Shown here: positions 24,751 to 35,576 of the stretch, piece after piece
Position numbering within the stretch: the stretch's first letter is position 1
Layout of the letters: every line of letters begins with the position of its first letter
NCBI RefSeq assembly: GCF_000003815.2
Contig: NC_049989.1
Coordinates: forward strand, 5,643,245-5,707,244
Source of the DNA: Branchiostoma floridae
Taxonomy: Eukaryota > Chordata > Leptocardii > Amphioxiformes > Branchiostomatidae
Length of the DNA stretch: 64,000 nucleotides
Reading direction: 5' to 3'
Made by a program: the position numbers and the translations under genes
Notes under the pieces: model-generated
Databases searched by the model: none
What the model was told of the DNA's origin: nothing
Seen by the model: only the letters and a program-made list of their open reading frames with translations

Positions 24751-26037
24751 TATTGCCATGCTAAACATGGTCCTGGTGAGACCGTGAGTTACGGTCATGC
24801 CACAGTACAGTGATAATCTCCACCTGCCTCTCATGTGACAGAACGATGCTATAGTATCTCACAGACGATAATGGCTTAACAATCCCTCATGCTTCCGCTC
24901 ACGGTACGCCAGTTCATCGATCCTGTGGGACTGTCTTATTTCCGATTCCTTCAGATTCCACTGTCTGTTTCGTGTCGTTTACCGCGCATTGGGGTCCCCA
25001 GCTTGGCGTGTGCATGCATCAATTAATAACGATGGAGCTAACTCTGTGAATTGGCGGGTTCATCTATATTGTATATAATTAAAGCCATCGTAATAGCAGG
25101 CTTGACCAATCGATGATATGCCTCCTCCATGATAGTTCCTAACCGCGTGAACTGCATGTTTCAGTGATTTGATTTCGGATTGTATTTGCTGCGTTGTGTC
25201 GCAGGACGATGTAAAACTATCATGTACAAATGTACAACTTTGACAGCTGGAGCCATGGTGTGTACGTGTGTGTATTTACGTGTGGGAGTGTTAGAAAACG
25301 AAACATGCTTGGTGTGCCCATCCTTGCATGAACTCATATATATATATATATATATACATAATGTTTACATTATCATAATGTTTGACTAAGATTTTTAACG
25401 GAAAGACTGCAACTGGTCTGGGGACACATAAGCAGTCAGTAGGGCGTTTAAATCTTGGGCGTTTATAAAAAAATGACAGATATGAAACTCAGTGAAACAT
25501 AAAGGAAAATAGAAAACCGAGAAGGGTACGTGGAGAAAACCGTTTGCCAGATCGTTTATGGTGCCACGGCGGGCAACTATTTACACTAAAGGATAGATGT
25601 GATGAGTTCAGTTCCACAATTCCACTATAACTAGACGGCGATCTCGCGGCGATCTTGTTGCGACCTACTTGTTGGTTTGTGTATTAAACCATTGACTTCA
25701 TAATCATGATATCATGCAAAAGGTAGATATGACTGAAAAGACAACAAAACATACAAAGCGAACAAAGTCAAAGACGCTTTTTTTCTTTCTATGACGTTAA
25801 AGGTTAAGAGCATTTTCAAATCGCTCGGCCGCCTCCCGGTGGAATGGGATATTTCCGTATGACGTTCTGAGGACGCAAGAAAAATTCTCTACGTGACTTC
25901 ATGAGCACACGTACGGGTTACAAACGCAGATGTGGTGGAAACTTGCCAAGTACCAGGCGAAGAGCAGCGCAGTCAACACTTCCCGTGACGATACGAGTGC
26001 CCCGAGGTCCAGTCCGTGGTGGGCGGTGTTTCTGTTA
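24751..26037. other. No gene recognised
   Basis: Has a (TA)n tract at about 25336-25355 and otherwise unremarkable sequence. Open frames here are short and unsupported. Confidence 0.45.
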
Positions 26038-26260
26038 TAATACCCCTGTCACATTATCCACGATCTTCGGGCGTATCGATGGAAGATCGGCCATATTCAA
26101 TTAAGATCGACAGAGGGCTGCGCGTATTTTTCACCTAAAACCGTCCCTGTCACATATAAGCCATACTTTGTACAATAAAGTTGTTATTATAAGCGAGACT
26201 CGGGCGATTGCCACAGAATCGTCGTCCGATCGATTTTCGCCAAATGTGACAGGGGTATTA
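26038..26260. mobile_element. Small MITE, family C-like, copy 2
   Basis: TAATACCCCTGTCACATT and its inverse AATGTGACAGGGGTATTA bound about 223 bp. ATCGAT-rich inner words partly pair. There is no coding capacity. The ends share the ATACCCC...CACATT theme with 21022-21218. Confidence 0.8.
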
Positions 26261-27011
26261 GGAACTAAGTAGTCTTGGTGCAACAGTTATTTACAGACAA
26301 AACCGAGTGCAGAGCGCATAGGTTCCTCTGTGAACAAACTCCAATGTACCTCTACAGTGCCTCCAGAGTGCCTCCGGTCAGTGAGATAGACATCTCGCCC
26401 ATTTTTCAAAATACTTTAAATTGTCAGAAACGTAACCGGCCCTGTTTTGGTGTAGACTTCCGGATTACCTTTCATAATCGGTAGCCAGGTGGTAGCAGGG
26501 ACTATTCATAATTCTCCATGATCAGATTCCATGTAATCAAATCCCTGTCTGCGGCTGGGCTGTATGATGGTTTCGTTTTCACCGTTTATTTCTCTCACCC
26601 CTGAAGGGTTTCTAGATTGTTCTTGGTGTTGATCTGTGTGGCTCGCACTGGCTCAATGGTATAGTCTTCGTGTTGGGTAAGAACAAGGCAGCCGCAGGTG
26701 GTTTTGTTGTGCGATTTGTCAAACTGCCACAGGTATGATTATTACATAGTCCCCTTTAAAGCTGCGACTGTTCTTATAATGAAGAAGCTCCTGCTGTTTT
26801 TGATCACAACAGACTCCCCCGATTTTACAGTAGACGTGTAAGTGGAAAAAGAAATCTCTGAACAGTTTGATTCCGAGTTGACAGGGCTGAACCTTGTTGT
26901 CGTGGTCGCTAGTTCTTTTCCACACAGGAGAAAGGAATTGAGGGCGTGCCTCACACACGGCCAGTAATATCTATCTCTGGTTTATGTGTGTATCGGTGTG
27001 TAGGGAAGACG
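26261..27011. other. Upstream region of the myristoylated-protein gene
   Basis: No gene is recognised. This 750-base stretch should contain the promoter and 5' UTR of the gene starting at 27012. No clear TATA box was identified. Confidence 0.4.
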
Positions 27012-30000
27012 ATGGGAAGCGGAGCGAGTAAGGACAAGACCCCTCCGTACCCCCAGAAGACGGCGCGGTACATGGAGCCAGCCAGCAGCACTGACGTCAC
27101 GGACATCAGCTCTGCCATCTCCGACCCGCACGGCGCGGACAGGGAACCCTGGACGGGCAACGGTACGGAAACGCACCCTTATGTTATATGTTTACACTTG
27201 AGCAGCGCTATAGATAACGTATTATAACCTTTCATAACCATGATCAAGACTGCATGGACAGCCCATTATGCTGTCTGAATATTGGCGCAGGGACGTGAAT
27301 TCGAAACGTGAGCCGAGCCAAAATATACACATCTTGAGGCAGTGTACACTATTGGTAGTGTATGTATGTAATTGTCTCCTTGCGACATTAGTCGACAAGC
27401 TTCACCGTAGTGTAAGTTCAGGGGTAAAGTATATTTGTTTGATTGTTTTACATACATAGTCATGGCAGCAGTGTTCATTGCTTTTAGTACTAGGGTAGGA
27501 ATCTCACCTGGTGCTCGTAGCAACAGAGAAACACGTAGGGAAGAAAACGTTAATTGCATCCAGTATGCAGCTTGAATACCTTCGGCAATTCGGGCCTTTG
27601 TATACATCATGACATCATACTACTGTCAGTGCAACCATCAATTCACTTTGATTTAACATGGATCAAAGGCTAATGGGGGAAATATATAGAAAAATCATCA
27701 TGAACAATATTATAACTGAATTGATGATTTGAAACTGGATGTATATTTTTGCCTACAGGACTTGAGTCATCTTAACTGTAAGCCTCTAGCACGTTAAAGT
27801 GGGTCCGAACGTGCGAACGGACGATATCCACAATGACGTCTAGACCTGCGTCATTTCTATCTAAGACCCCCATAACCTTTGATGACTTTTTAAATGATGC
27901 ACATTTCCCCACCCGGGATGTTCTTTGCCTCCCAACTCCCGACAGTTGGTGTAAATGTGTGTACGCCCACAGCATTTACAAAGCCGTGAAAATGTCAGCA
28001 AGCTTTCGTAAGGAGCGAGTCATGACTTTTAGATTAGGTTTACACAATCTTACATCGCTCGTGTCTAGTTTCTTATTTAGCTTTCACTTATACCCTTGTC
28101 TTACTGATGACGTACACATGATTCTAGGAAGGATTACATTCACAATTTACCGTAACTATACAGGCTATTTCTGCAACAAGTCTACTAGTTCATATTGTCT
28201 ACACTTGATGATGTTTACGTCAAACACTGCCCTGAGATGACGAAAAAAGTAATACCTCCATACGCTGATCCTTAACTCTCTCTGTAATACAATATTAACA
28301 TTTGGCGATGTATATCATCGCAATATATCACTCAGACATACGCGTGCGTCACTGGTGACTTTCATAAGTGAACCCTTCAGCTGCAGTCTTTTTTTGTCCG
28401 AGGACTTTCAGCTTGGCAATGCCAATGGAATAACCCATCTTCCATTGCGAACCCATGACAACGCCAATGGAAGAACCCATTTTCCTAGCCTGTTGCCTGT
28501 TCTACGCTAATATTACTGATAGGTGACCAGGACAGAGTATGTACTTGTTTATTATAAAACTGGCAATGAACAATGCAATGTGCTAGGAAGCCAGAGTCTA
28601 ACATCTGTTTAGGGATTTCTCTACCGCGACAGCTGTTCGGACATTAGAACTGCTTGGAGATAAGCTAATTACCAAACCCCAAAACCACATGACCTGTTCC
28701 ACAATACCAGGAATATGGGGGCGATTTCTGAAATTATTACATAGATTATAAAAACAGCTACCGCAAAAAAAGTCCATCATCGCGTAACTGCGTGCAGACG
28801 ACATGCCAAACTACATACTAATGCGGCAAAGGGAAAATAGTATCCTATTTGTCCTGGTCATCTATCCGCCCTCCGTTATAAAGTGATGGGGAATCGTCGT
28901 CTGGAGCCTAAAGTCACCTATGCGCTGAGACGACCGCCTGAAAGCGGGCGTCTAGTTCCGCGCAAAGCAGAGAATTTACCGAGGGCTGGGCGGGTGGGTC
29001 GCTTCAGGCTCCAGACGTGGTCGGAGGGCGGCCTGATGAGTGAGGAGATGCCCCTAATCTGCATATTTATACAATGGATGGATCACGTGTCTAACATCCG
29101 GGCGAATAGGCGACCAGAATAAATAGTATCCTATTTGTCCTGGTCATCTATCCGCCCTCCGTTATAAAGTGATGGGGAATCGTCGTCTTCCGCCTTTGCC
29201 CTCTCTGGCTTCAGAGCCTTTCCTTCCTGTCACCTAATGTCTTCCCCCCGATGACACTCTCCTATGATATAGTCTCGCTCCTTTTCCTGTTCACTCTTCC
29301 AAATCATCTCCCATCTTGTCCCTCTCAACAACTTCCCATCCTTATCTTCGCTCTTTCACCTTTCCTCTCCCCTTACTCATCTTATCCCTTTCTCATTCCT
29401 CTCGACTTGTCCCCCTCACTTCATCTTGCCCTTCTCTGGACTTTATCACTACGTAAAGCCACACATTCCTAAGTATTCACTCTCGTGTTCCCAACGCTAA
29501 TCTACCCGCTCTAATCTTACACAGCGCTCAGACCATGAAGAGGAACCAGACATAAGAAAAACCGTGTTCTGTACTGCCTATGGTGAATCAGCACTGTGCG
29601 ATACAAAATCGTTTGTGCACAAACGCACAACATGCTGCTCACTTCTGTCCTCACAGCCCGTTTCCCGCGCGCACTCCTTAGCCAGGCCTCAGTCCGGCCC
29701 AGGTCCTTACGCACTTCCGCTTAACAAATCATCCAGCCTTCCGCGGAAACCCATCGCACTGGATTAAGTCACAAGAGTAGATAAAACGTACCAGACTTCT
29801 CGGATCGTCCAGCTTTCCGCGGAACCCCTTCGCACTGGATGTCGTCACAGTGTGTCACGAAAAACGTGTACAATTTTTTTTTTTTTTTTTTGGTCGCCCA
29901 GCTTTCCGCGGAAACCCTTCGCGCTGGATAATGCCACACCGGCTAAAACAGCTGCATACTTTCCGAATCATTCAGCTTTCCGCGGCATGCCCGTCGCAAT

Positions 30001-32794
30001 GAATGATATTCCACCGTACTGAGAAAAGGATACACCGTCCTACACCTTCTCGGATCCCCGCACTGGGATAACGTTAGAAACAAACGGGTGACTCGACGTG
30101 TTATTCACAAGGACGTCAGGCTAACACAGGGTTACTCGAATAATTCCAGTCGAACAATCCAGCATTCCGCGGCACCCCATCGCACTGGAAAACGAATTTC
30201 ACAAATTAAGAAAAGAGGGGGAAAAAACCTGCCTAACAAAGGAAGCCAAAAGACTCACAGTCCGTTCCTTGGGCTGCCGGTGAAGTTGGATGAACTGGCG
30301 GGCTGGGCGGTGTTGGGGACCGGAACGCCAGCCGGGCCTGATGCTCAAACTGCTGTTCCTCATAGCGCTGCGCCCTGAAGCCACCTCCTCGGAATCTCTG
30401 GTATCTGTTGTCAACAACTCTAATCGGTGAAAGAACAAGGTTCGCAAAAAAAAACAACAACATCACAGCCTAACAGGTTCCCTGGCGCGTCTTGTCCCCT
30501 CTCTGCTGCTGTAGCTTGTGCATGTCACCGACGGGTACCATGGCCGCACATCTGGCGAGGTTGATGGTGGCGTGTCCCGTAGCTGGCAGTGGTGTGTCCC
30601 GCGCATCCCTGCTGTCGGAGGGGGAGAGCGTCAGACCTGTATGAACAACACGTGAGTCATGAGATCGTGGGGAGGGACGGGCGCCCGGCAACAGGTCCGG
30701 TCCCAGACAGACAAGTCTAAGAACATACGCAACTTCCACACCGCCCCGATCCCACAAGCGAGCGAGCCGCGTTACGTGGAGTGTCGTGGGCCACGCGTGT
30801 CCATAACTCAGTCACCACGCCTTACAGGTGCACACTCATACACATGCAAACTAAAACAAATGGTAGCAGGAAACCCCATACACAGCCTCGACGTTCAATC
30901 TAGGAAAGTAAAAGAAAAATTCTACCTGGCCACAAAAACCGAAAATGACACCCAAATCGTACCAGCTGCAGCCTTCCAAGCTCAGATGGGGTGGCTGAAC
31001 GCTACGCCAGGCTCTCCCAGAGGGGTGACAGTAATCCTGGAAAACAAAGAACCAAGGGGGGGGGGTCGCCATCTTGCCTCCTGGATCATGCCCTCGTCGT
31101 CCTCTGTTACTGCCTGAAATATTCACGAAAATCAAAAAATGAAATAAAAATCTGGAAACTCTCGTTCTGCTCCACGCCTTAGCAAAGACTGGCAACACCC
31201 ACACCTTTCCTTCGCAGAGGATTAGGATGGATACGAAAAACAAGGCACGGACAAAAGAATTCCCATCTTGCCATGTGGGCACCAACTATCTGCTTGGAGT
31301 AGCTGTCGGATCCTGCTAAAACGTACACAAAAGTCAGCAAATCACACAAAAAATCACTCAGCTCCAAGCGGAGCAAAACGCCAATGTGAAGTAGAAACGT
31401 CCTAAACTCGACCCGGCCTAGTATAAAAAAGGAAGAAACTGTAAAACGAGAAAAAAGGTGTAAGGCAGCCATCCTCTGCACTGAGGTCTTTCCTCCCCCG
31501 TCGCTAGAAGCTCATACATACGAATAATCGACAGAAATGCAAAATTTGAGGATGCAGCCGGTAATCAGAATTCCAAGCGTTCTAGAAGAAAATCACAAAC
31601 GGCGAACGAACATAACAAGAAAAGGTCGCTCCGAAGCTCTAAAACGCAACAAACACGAGAAAATTTTTAACATACGGGAGAAAACGCAGAAAAATGTACC
31701 GACCGACCACTGGAAACCAACCCAAGCCTTTCGTGGAAAAAACGAACGTCGACCTGACGGTAACCACGCCGTGACCGCCGGAGTCCTGGGGCTGCGGCGT
31801 TCCATCCTGCGGCGCCTAAACGCAAAATTGCCGCCGGGAAATTTGTCTGCTTTGCTGTGGGAGCCGTCGGTTCAGCGAGGACGTGGTCGGAGGCGGCCTG
31901 ATGAGTGAGGAGATGCCCCTAATCTGCATATTTATACAATGGATGGATCACGTGTCTAACATCCGGGCGAATAGGCGACCAGAATAAATAGAGATACAGA
32001 TGCAGCACTCATCATATCTGACAACTACAATACTCTGTCGCCGGAGGTTACCCTCCGTTACAGAGTAATGAAATTAAAATCAACCAAATCATCCTAGAAT
32101 ACATAATAAAAACGTTTACGATATTTCTTATAATGAAAAGACAGATTGCATTTGTACGACATTCGCACAACTGTCCCAAGAATGATCTAAAACGTCTTGG
32201 GTAAACCTGTCGTATGTCGCTATGACGAATACGTCAGGGCACTGGGACAAAACTTAGATGGGGGAGACTACTAGTATTTGGGATCGTAGGGAATAATTTT
32301 CTTTTATAGCGACAAAAACATAGCTAGCCTCCTTCACCTGGGGGCATTGACATAAGTTGTTGGCGGCGGACTGCAAGCTTCCCGGCATATATTCCTTTCC
32401 CGGCATATATTCCTTTCCCGGCATATTTTCCTTTCCCGACGTATTCCCGGTTAAAAATCGCGAATCGACCTCCCCCAACAACCTACGCCATTGCCCCCAG
32501 ACAGGCCGGTGACGGAGACTATGACGTGACCATGGTATTTCATTTTATTTGTTTTCTCATTCTTCTGCAGGAATAAAGAAGACAGTTGACACGAAGGACG
32601 ATGATGACGACGACAGTGGACGGCTGGACTGTTACGAGGTGGCGCGGAGGATTGACTATATTAAGAATGAACTGTCCAAAGGCAGGTACAACATAGACCT
32701 CAAGAAACTAGACGAGTCCAAACTGAAGGACGCAAAAGACGCCAATAATATGCAAACCCTGACTGAAGAACCGACCAAACTTTTGGAGAAATGA
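27012..32794 (+). CDS. Two-exon gene for a small predicted N-myristoylated protein of unknown function
   Basis: Exon 1 (27012-27162) joins exon 2 (32571-32794) in matching phase 1, through the donor GGTACGG and the acceptor TTCTTCTGCAG. The product is 124 aa. It begins MGSGASKDK, an N-myristoylation pattern (Gly2, small residues, Ser6, basic residues after), so membrane anchoring is inferred. The first half is Ser/Thr/Pro-rich and likely disordered. Exon 2 starts with an acidic stretch of six Asp, then a charged, probably helical segment (YEVARRIDYIKNELSKGRYN) and a Lys/Glu-rich tail ending LLEK. I recognise no family and assign no function. The single ATG in the splice-consistent frame sets the start. 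Further small exons in the 5.4-kb intron cannot be excluded. Confidence 0.7.
28835..29188 (+). repeat. 68-bp direct repeats flanking a 218-bp segment
   Basis: The block AAATAGTATCCTATTTGTCC...GAATCGTCGTCT occurs at 28835-28902 and again at 29121-29188, almost identical. The second copy starts inside the AATAAATAG end of the LTR-like repeat at 29015-29126. This suggests duplication or slippage at an element boundary. Confidence 0.8.
29015..31991 (+). mobile_element. LTR-like non-autonomous element in the intron
   Basis: A direct repeat of about 111 bp occurs at 29015-29126 and 31881-31991, about 2.87 kb apart and nearly identical. It contains a TATA-like CATATTTATACAATGG and an AATAAA near its end, as an LTR promoter and polyadenylation region would. 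Resemblance continues weakly upstream of each copy and in the CCCTCCGTTA words downstream. The interior lacks recognisable gag or pol but holds a polypyrimidine tract (29250-29460) and a hairpin array (29731-30190). The LTR interpretation is inferred; a simple segmental duplication is the alternative. Confidence 0.5.
29731..30190 (+). repeat. Array of CCAGC-TTCCGCGGAA-CTGG hairpin repeats
   Basis: Five degenerate units of about 80-100 bp (near 29731, 29808, 29897, 29970 and 30157) share ATCCAGCTTTCCGCGG, then CCC.TCGCACTGGAT. CCAG and CTGG can pair, and TCCGCGGA is itself a palindrome. A sixth unit near 30056 keeps only CGCACTGG. A T17-18 run interrupts the array near 29876. Confidence 0.75.
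32337..32500. repeat. Foldback containing a 20-bp tandem repeat
   Basis: CCTGGGGGCATTGACATAAG and GTTGTTGGCGG pair with the imperfect inverse CCCCCAACAACCTACGCC and ATTGCCCCCAG. Between them, TTTCCCGGCATATATTCC-type units repeat about 3.5 times (32378-32449). The block lies 70 bases upstream of the acceptor of exon 2 of the myristoylated-protein gene. Confidence 0.75.
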
Positions 32795-35576
32795 CGTCAA
32801 CTGGTTGGGATTTACATTACTTCAAATTGTGAACTATGCCAAACCACCACGTCCGTGGGACACTTAGCGGCTGTAGAATTGTTACGCAAGCAACAGTCGA
32901 AAGACACTTACAAATGCCCATGATTTGAGCTTTTTCACTTTGACATTACAGAAGTGCTACACTCCCATGCACAACAGTAGGATTTGCCTTAACGATGGGT
33001 GTTATTTAGAGGGGCGTGATGGCTGTAATAGTAACCATCAGTCCCCTCCACATAACGTTTATTGTCACAGTAACTCGCACATTTCATCCAGTATTACGAT
33101 CACGTTTTCGTGAGGTCCGTTTTCTTTCTAACATGTTATGTCTGCCAGCTCTCGAGCTCACATCGCCAATACACGATGTACATGTAAATAGCTCTCAGCA
33201 CACGGTGCTTACAATTTCATCAGTTGGGGCCAGATGTGTACGCCTTAGTGAGTCATCCTTTGAAGGGTAATGAATCAGATATTGTAGTTTACGTTTTATG
33301 TAAAATCAATGACAATATCTAGCATAAAATGTGAATTTTATATTCTGTTACGTGACTTAGAATAATTCTATTCTGTGAAGTTGCCTACATGCACAGAGTT
33401 TTAAAACGGGGCCGTTGCAAACCCTAAGTGCGTTTGTATTGAAGAATCACCATTGAAGAGAATGACTACAGAACGTCTAACGATGTGAAAGCCTTTGTAG
33501 TGCTCCCTTCTCCATATGTCTTCAGAGTGCTACTCCAAAGAGAATGGTTCTTGTACCCCTTGCCATGTACTAGTACTAATGAAGGGCGATCAGACAATGT
33601 GTCAAAAGCGCCTGTCAAGTACCCCTGATACGGGGACATACATCAGAGCTGCAATTTTCCACTCGGGGGACACTCAGCGCCAGAGATCTAGACTCCGCCG
33701 TCATGCTATCACTCGACCGCGATAATATCACCATAAGTGAAGGTTTGGCTCGACAAAATCTGGGGGTGGAATCCCATAGAAATATCTACATCTGTGAAAG
33801 ACATCACTGGGGATCAGACTTTCAATTCTAGACAATGTTTAAAAATGGATTTATGCAAGACTGTACAAAATATATAGGTCGATTGTCAGTTCGTGTTGTT
33901 GTGTGTTTATTTTGTGATTAATGTTTGTTGCAACTTGTGACAATTTAAGATCGGAATAAGGGCACATTTCCAAGAATAAAGTAAGTCTGACAGTTCACTG
34001 TAACATTATAATGTCTGTTAAAGTAAGTCTGACAGTTCACTGTCTGTAACATTATAATGTCTGTGACAACACCAAGTGATATTCACCAGCTATAGGTCAT
34101 GGCGCTACGTCTTATATGTGCCTATCGTAAACTCAATCTTCACCCATGTCGCAGTTTGCGTGTACTATAAAGCACATTCGTCGTGGTGAGTCCGAGTCTC
34201 TAATTTTGCTTGGTCCCTTGGTTTTGCTGCTGTATTGATATGGTGCTAATGGATATACGCACCGTTTTTCATTACATTAGCTAACCTTACTCTTGATAAA
34301 CTGCAATCCATTACAGTACTTACAGATCAGATTGAATGATTTATCTTTTATTATGATTTGTACATTAGATTTTAACGGAAAATATCACAGATAGTAGGAG
34401 GGCATCATGCTCATATACGTGCAATGATGCAACAAGGCTAGGTACAGTCAGCCAGGCTAATAGTTGTTGATGGCTACATTCCAGGCATGCTCCATGGAGC
34501 TGGATCAATTGAAAACATTCCCTTCTGTGACATAGGTACCCAGGACTGACAATACGGTACTGAGAAAGCAATTAGACAGACGCATATTTACTCCCCATAT
34601 TGTCCTATATCAAGACATAAAAGGAGAATCATGTTGACTGATTGGTTGGTTTGAAATAAGGACTGTTCTTCCGGCACTTGTTTGGAAGAAATAAGGAATA
34701 GTCTTTCAGAAAACAGGTAGTGTTGTCCAAGTGGGACAGACTGGATTCAATAGCTCTCACGGTAAACGATTGCAGGCAGCAGGTGTGTGTGTGTGGGGGG
34801 GGGGGGGGCTTGTTAGTTACGCTTCCTTGAAGCAGAAAACCGTCACTGTCTTCCATTAAATCAGGCAGCACCTGCTCGGGGGGTTGTAAAGTGTAATCTT
34901 CATCCTATCGCTAGTAAAGCCAATACAGGAAGTAGTGGACTGTCACACATCAATGCACACAAGGTGACCTGGAAGAGTGACCACCTCATGATCAGGCCGG
35001 ACCCTACGTCTTGTTTCACTGTGATCACTCAAGAACAATACTCAATCTGTTCTGTAGATTGTGAAGCCGTGGGCATTTCCCTTCTTCCCATCGATCTGTT
35101 TTAGTCAAACCTGTTAGATCCGAATGACCCATTGATTCATTCATAATAGGGCAAACAATCGCAAAGCATTCGTCCCAGCGGACCATTTATGTGCAGAGGA
35201 AGAAGGGTTGCTAAGAGAAACAGAAAGGATGATCATTCACTGAGAACTGATCTGGGTCAAACCCGCCCTGCAGAATTCTTTCTACAGACCACTCGGCTCT
35301 GGTGTGGGATTTAACACTAAGCCACACCTTCTGTCCGAGCGGTTGGGTGTGTGCGGAAAGAATGGCAACAGAACAGAAGACCATGGTGACGGATCCGTGG
35401 AAAATCCAGTCAAGTCACGCCATTTCACAGCTGAAAGTCTGTGGTGTTTCTTTGTTGATAACGTCAATCATTTCCTGGTTTGTTCGGTTCGACGCTCACA
35501 GTCAGGGTGAGCTGCCAAACTAGGGTGTGGTTGTTACAGAAAGCCACCTGTCAACCATCAGATATTCCTGAAGAGG
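32795..35576. other. Intergenic; 3' region of the myristoylated-protein gene and upstream region of the sialyltransferase
   Basis: No gene is recognised. It holds a 44-48-bp tandem duplication at 33979-34063 (AAGTAAGTCTGACAGTTCAC repeated) and a (GT)n/G-run tract at 34783-34809. The 5' UTR of the sialyltransferase must lie in the last few hundred bases. Confidence 0.45.

Noticed and set aside
26641-26715. tRNA-like stretch (GGCTCAATGGTATAG resembles an A box)
   Set aside because: No GGTTCGAATCC-type B box and no cloverleaf could be drawn.
27833-28240. 135-codon plus-strand open frame, with an opposing frame at 27772-27975
   Set aside because: It lies inside an intron, has no recognisable domain, and I found no splice or conservation support. 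Length alone is not enough.
30199-30757. Minus-strand frames with RGG- and proline-rich peptides that looked gag-like
   Set aside because: No zinc knuckle or other retroelement motif, and the frames overlap each other without one being favoured.
31881-31991. CCTGATGAG suggested a hammerhead ribozyme core in the LTR-like repeat
   Set aside because: No GAAA core partner or pairing stems I-III were found nearby.
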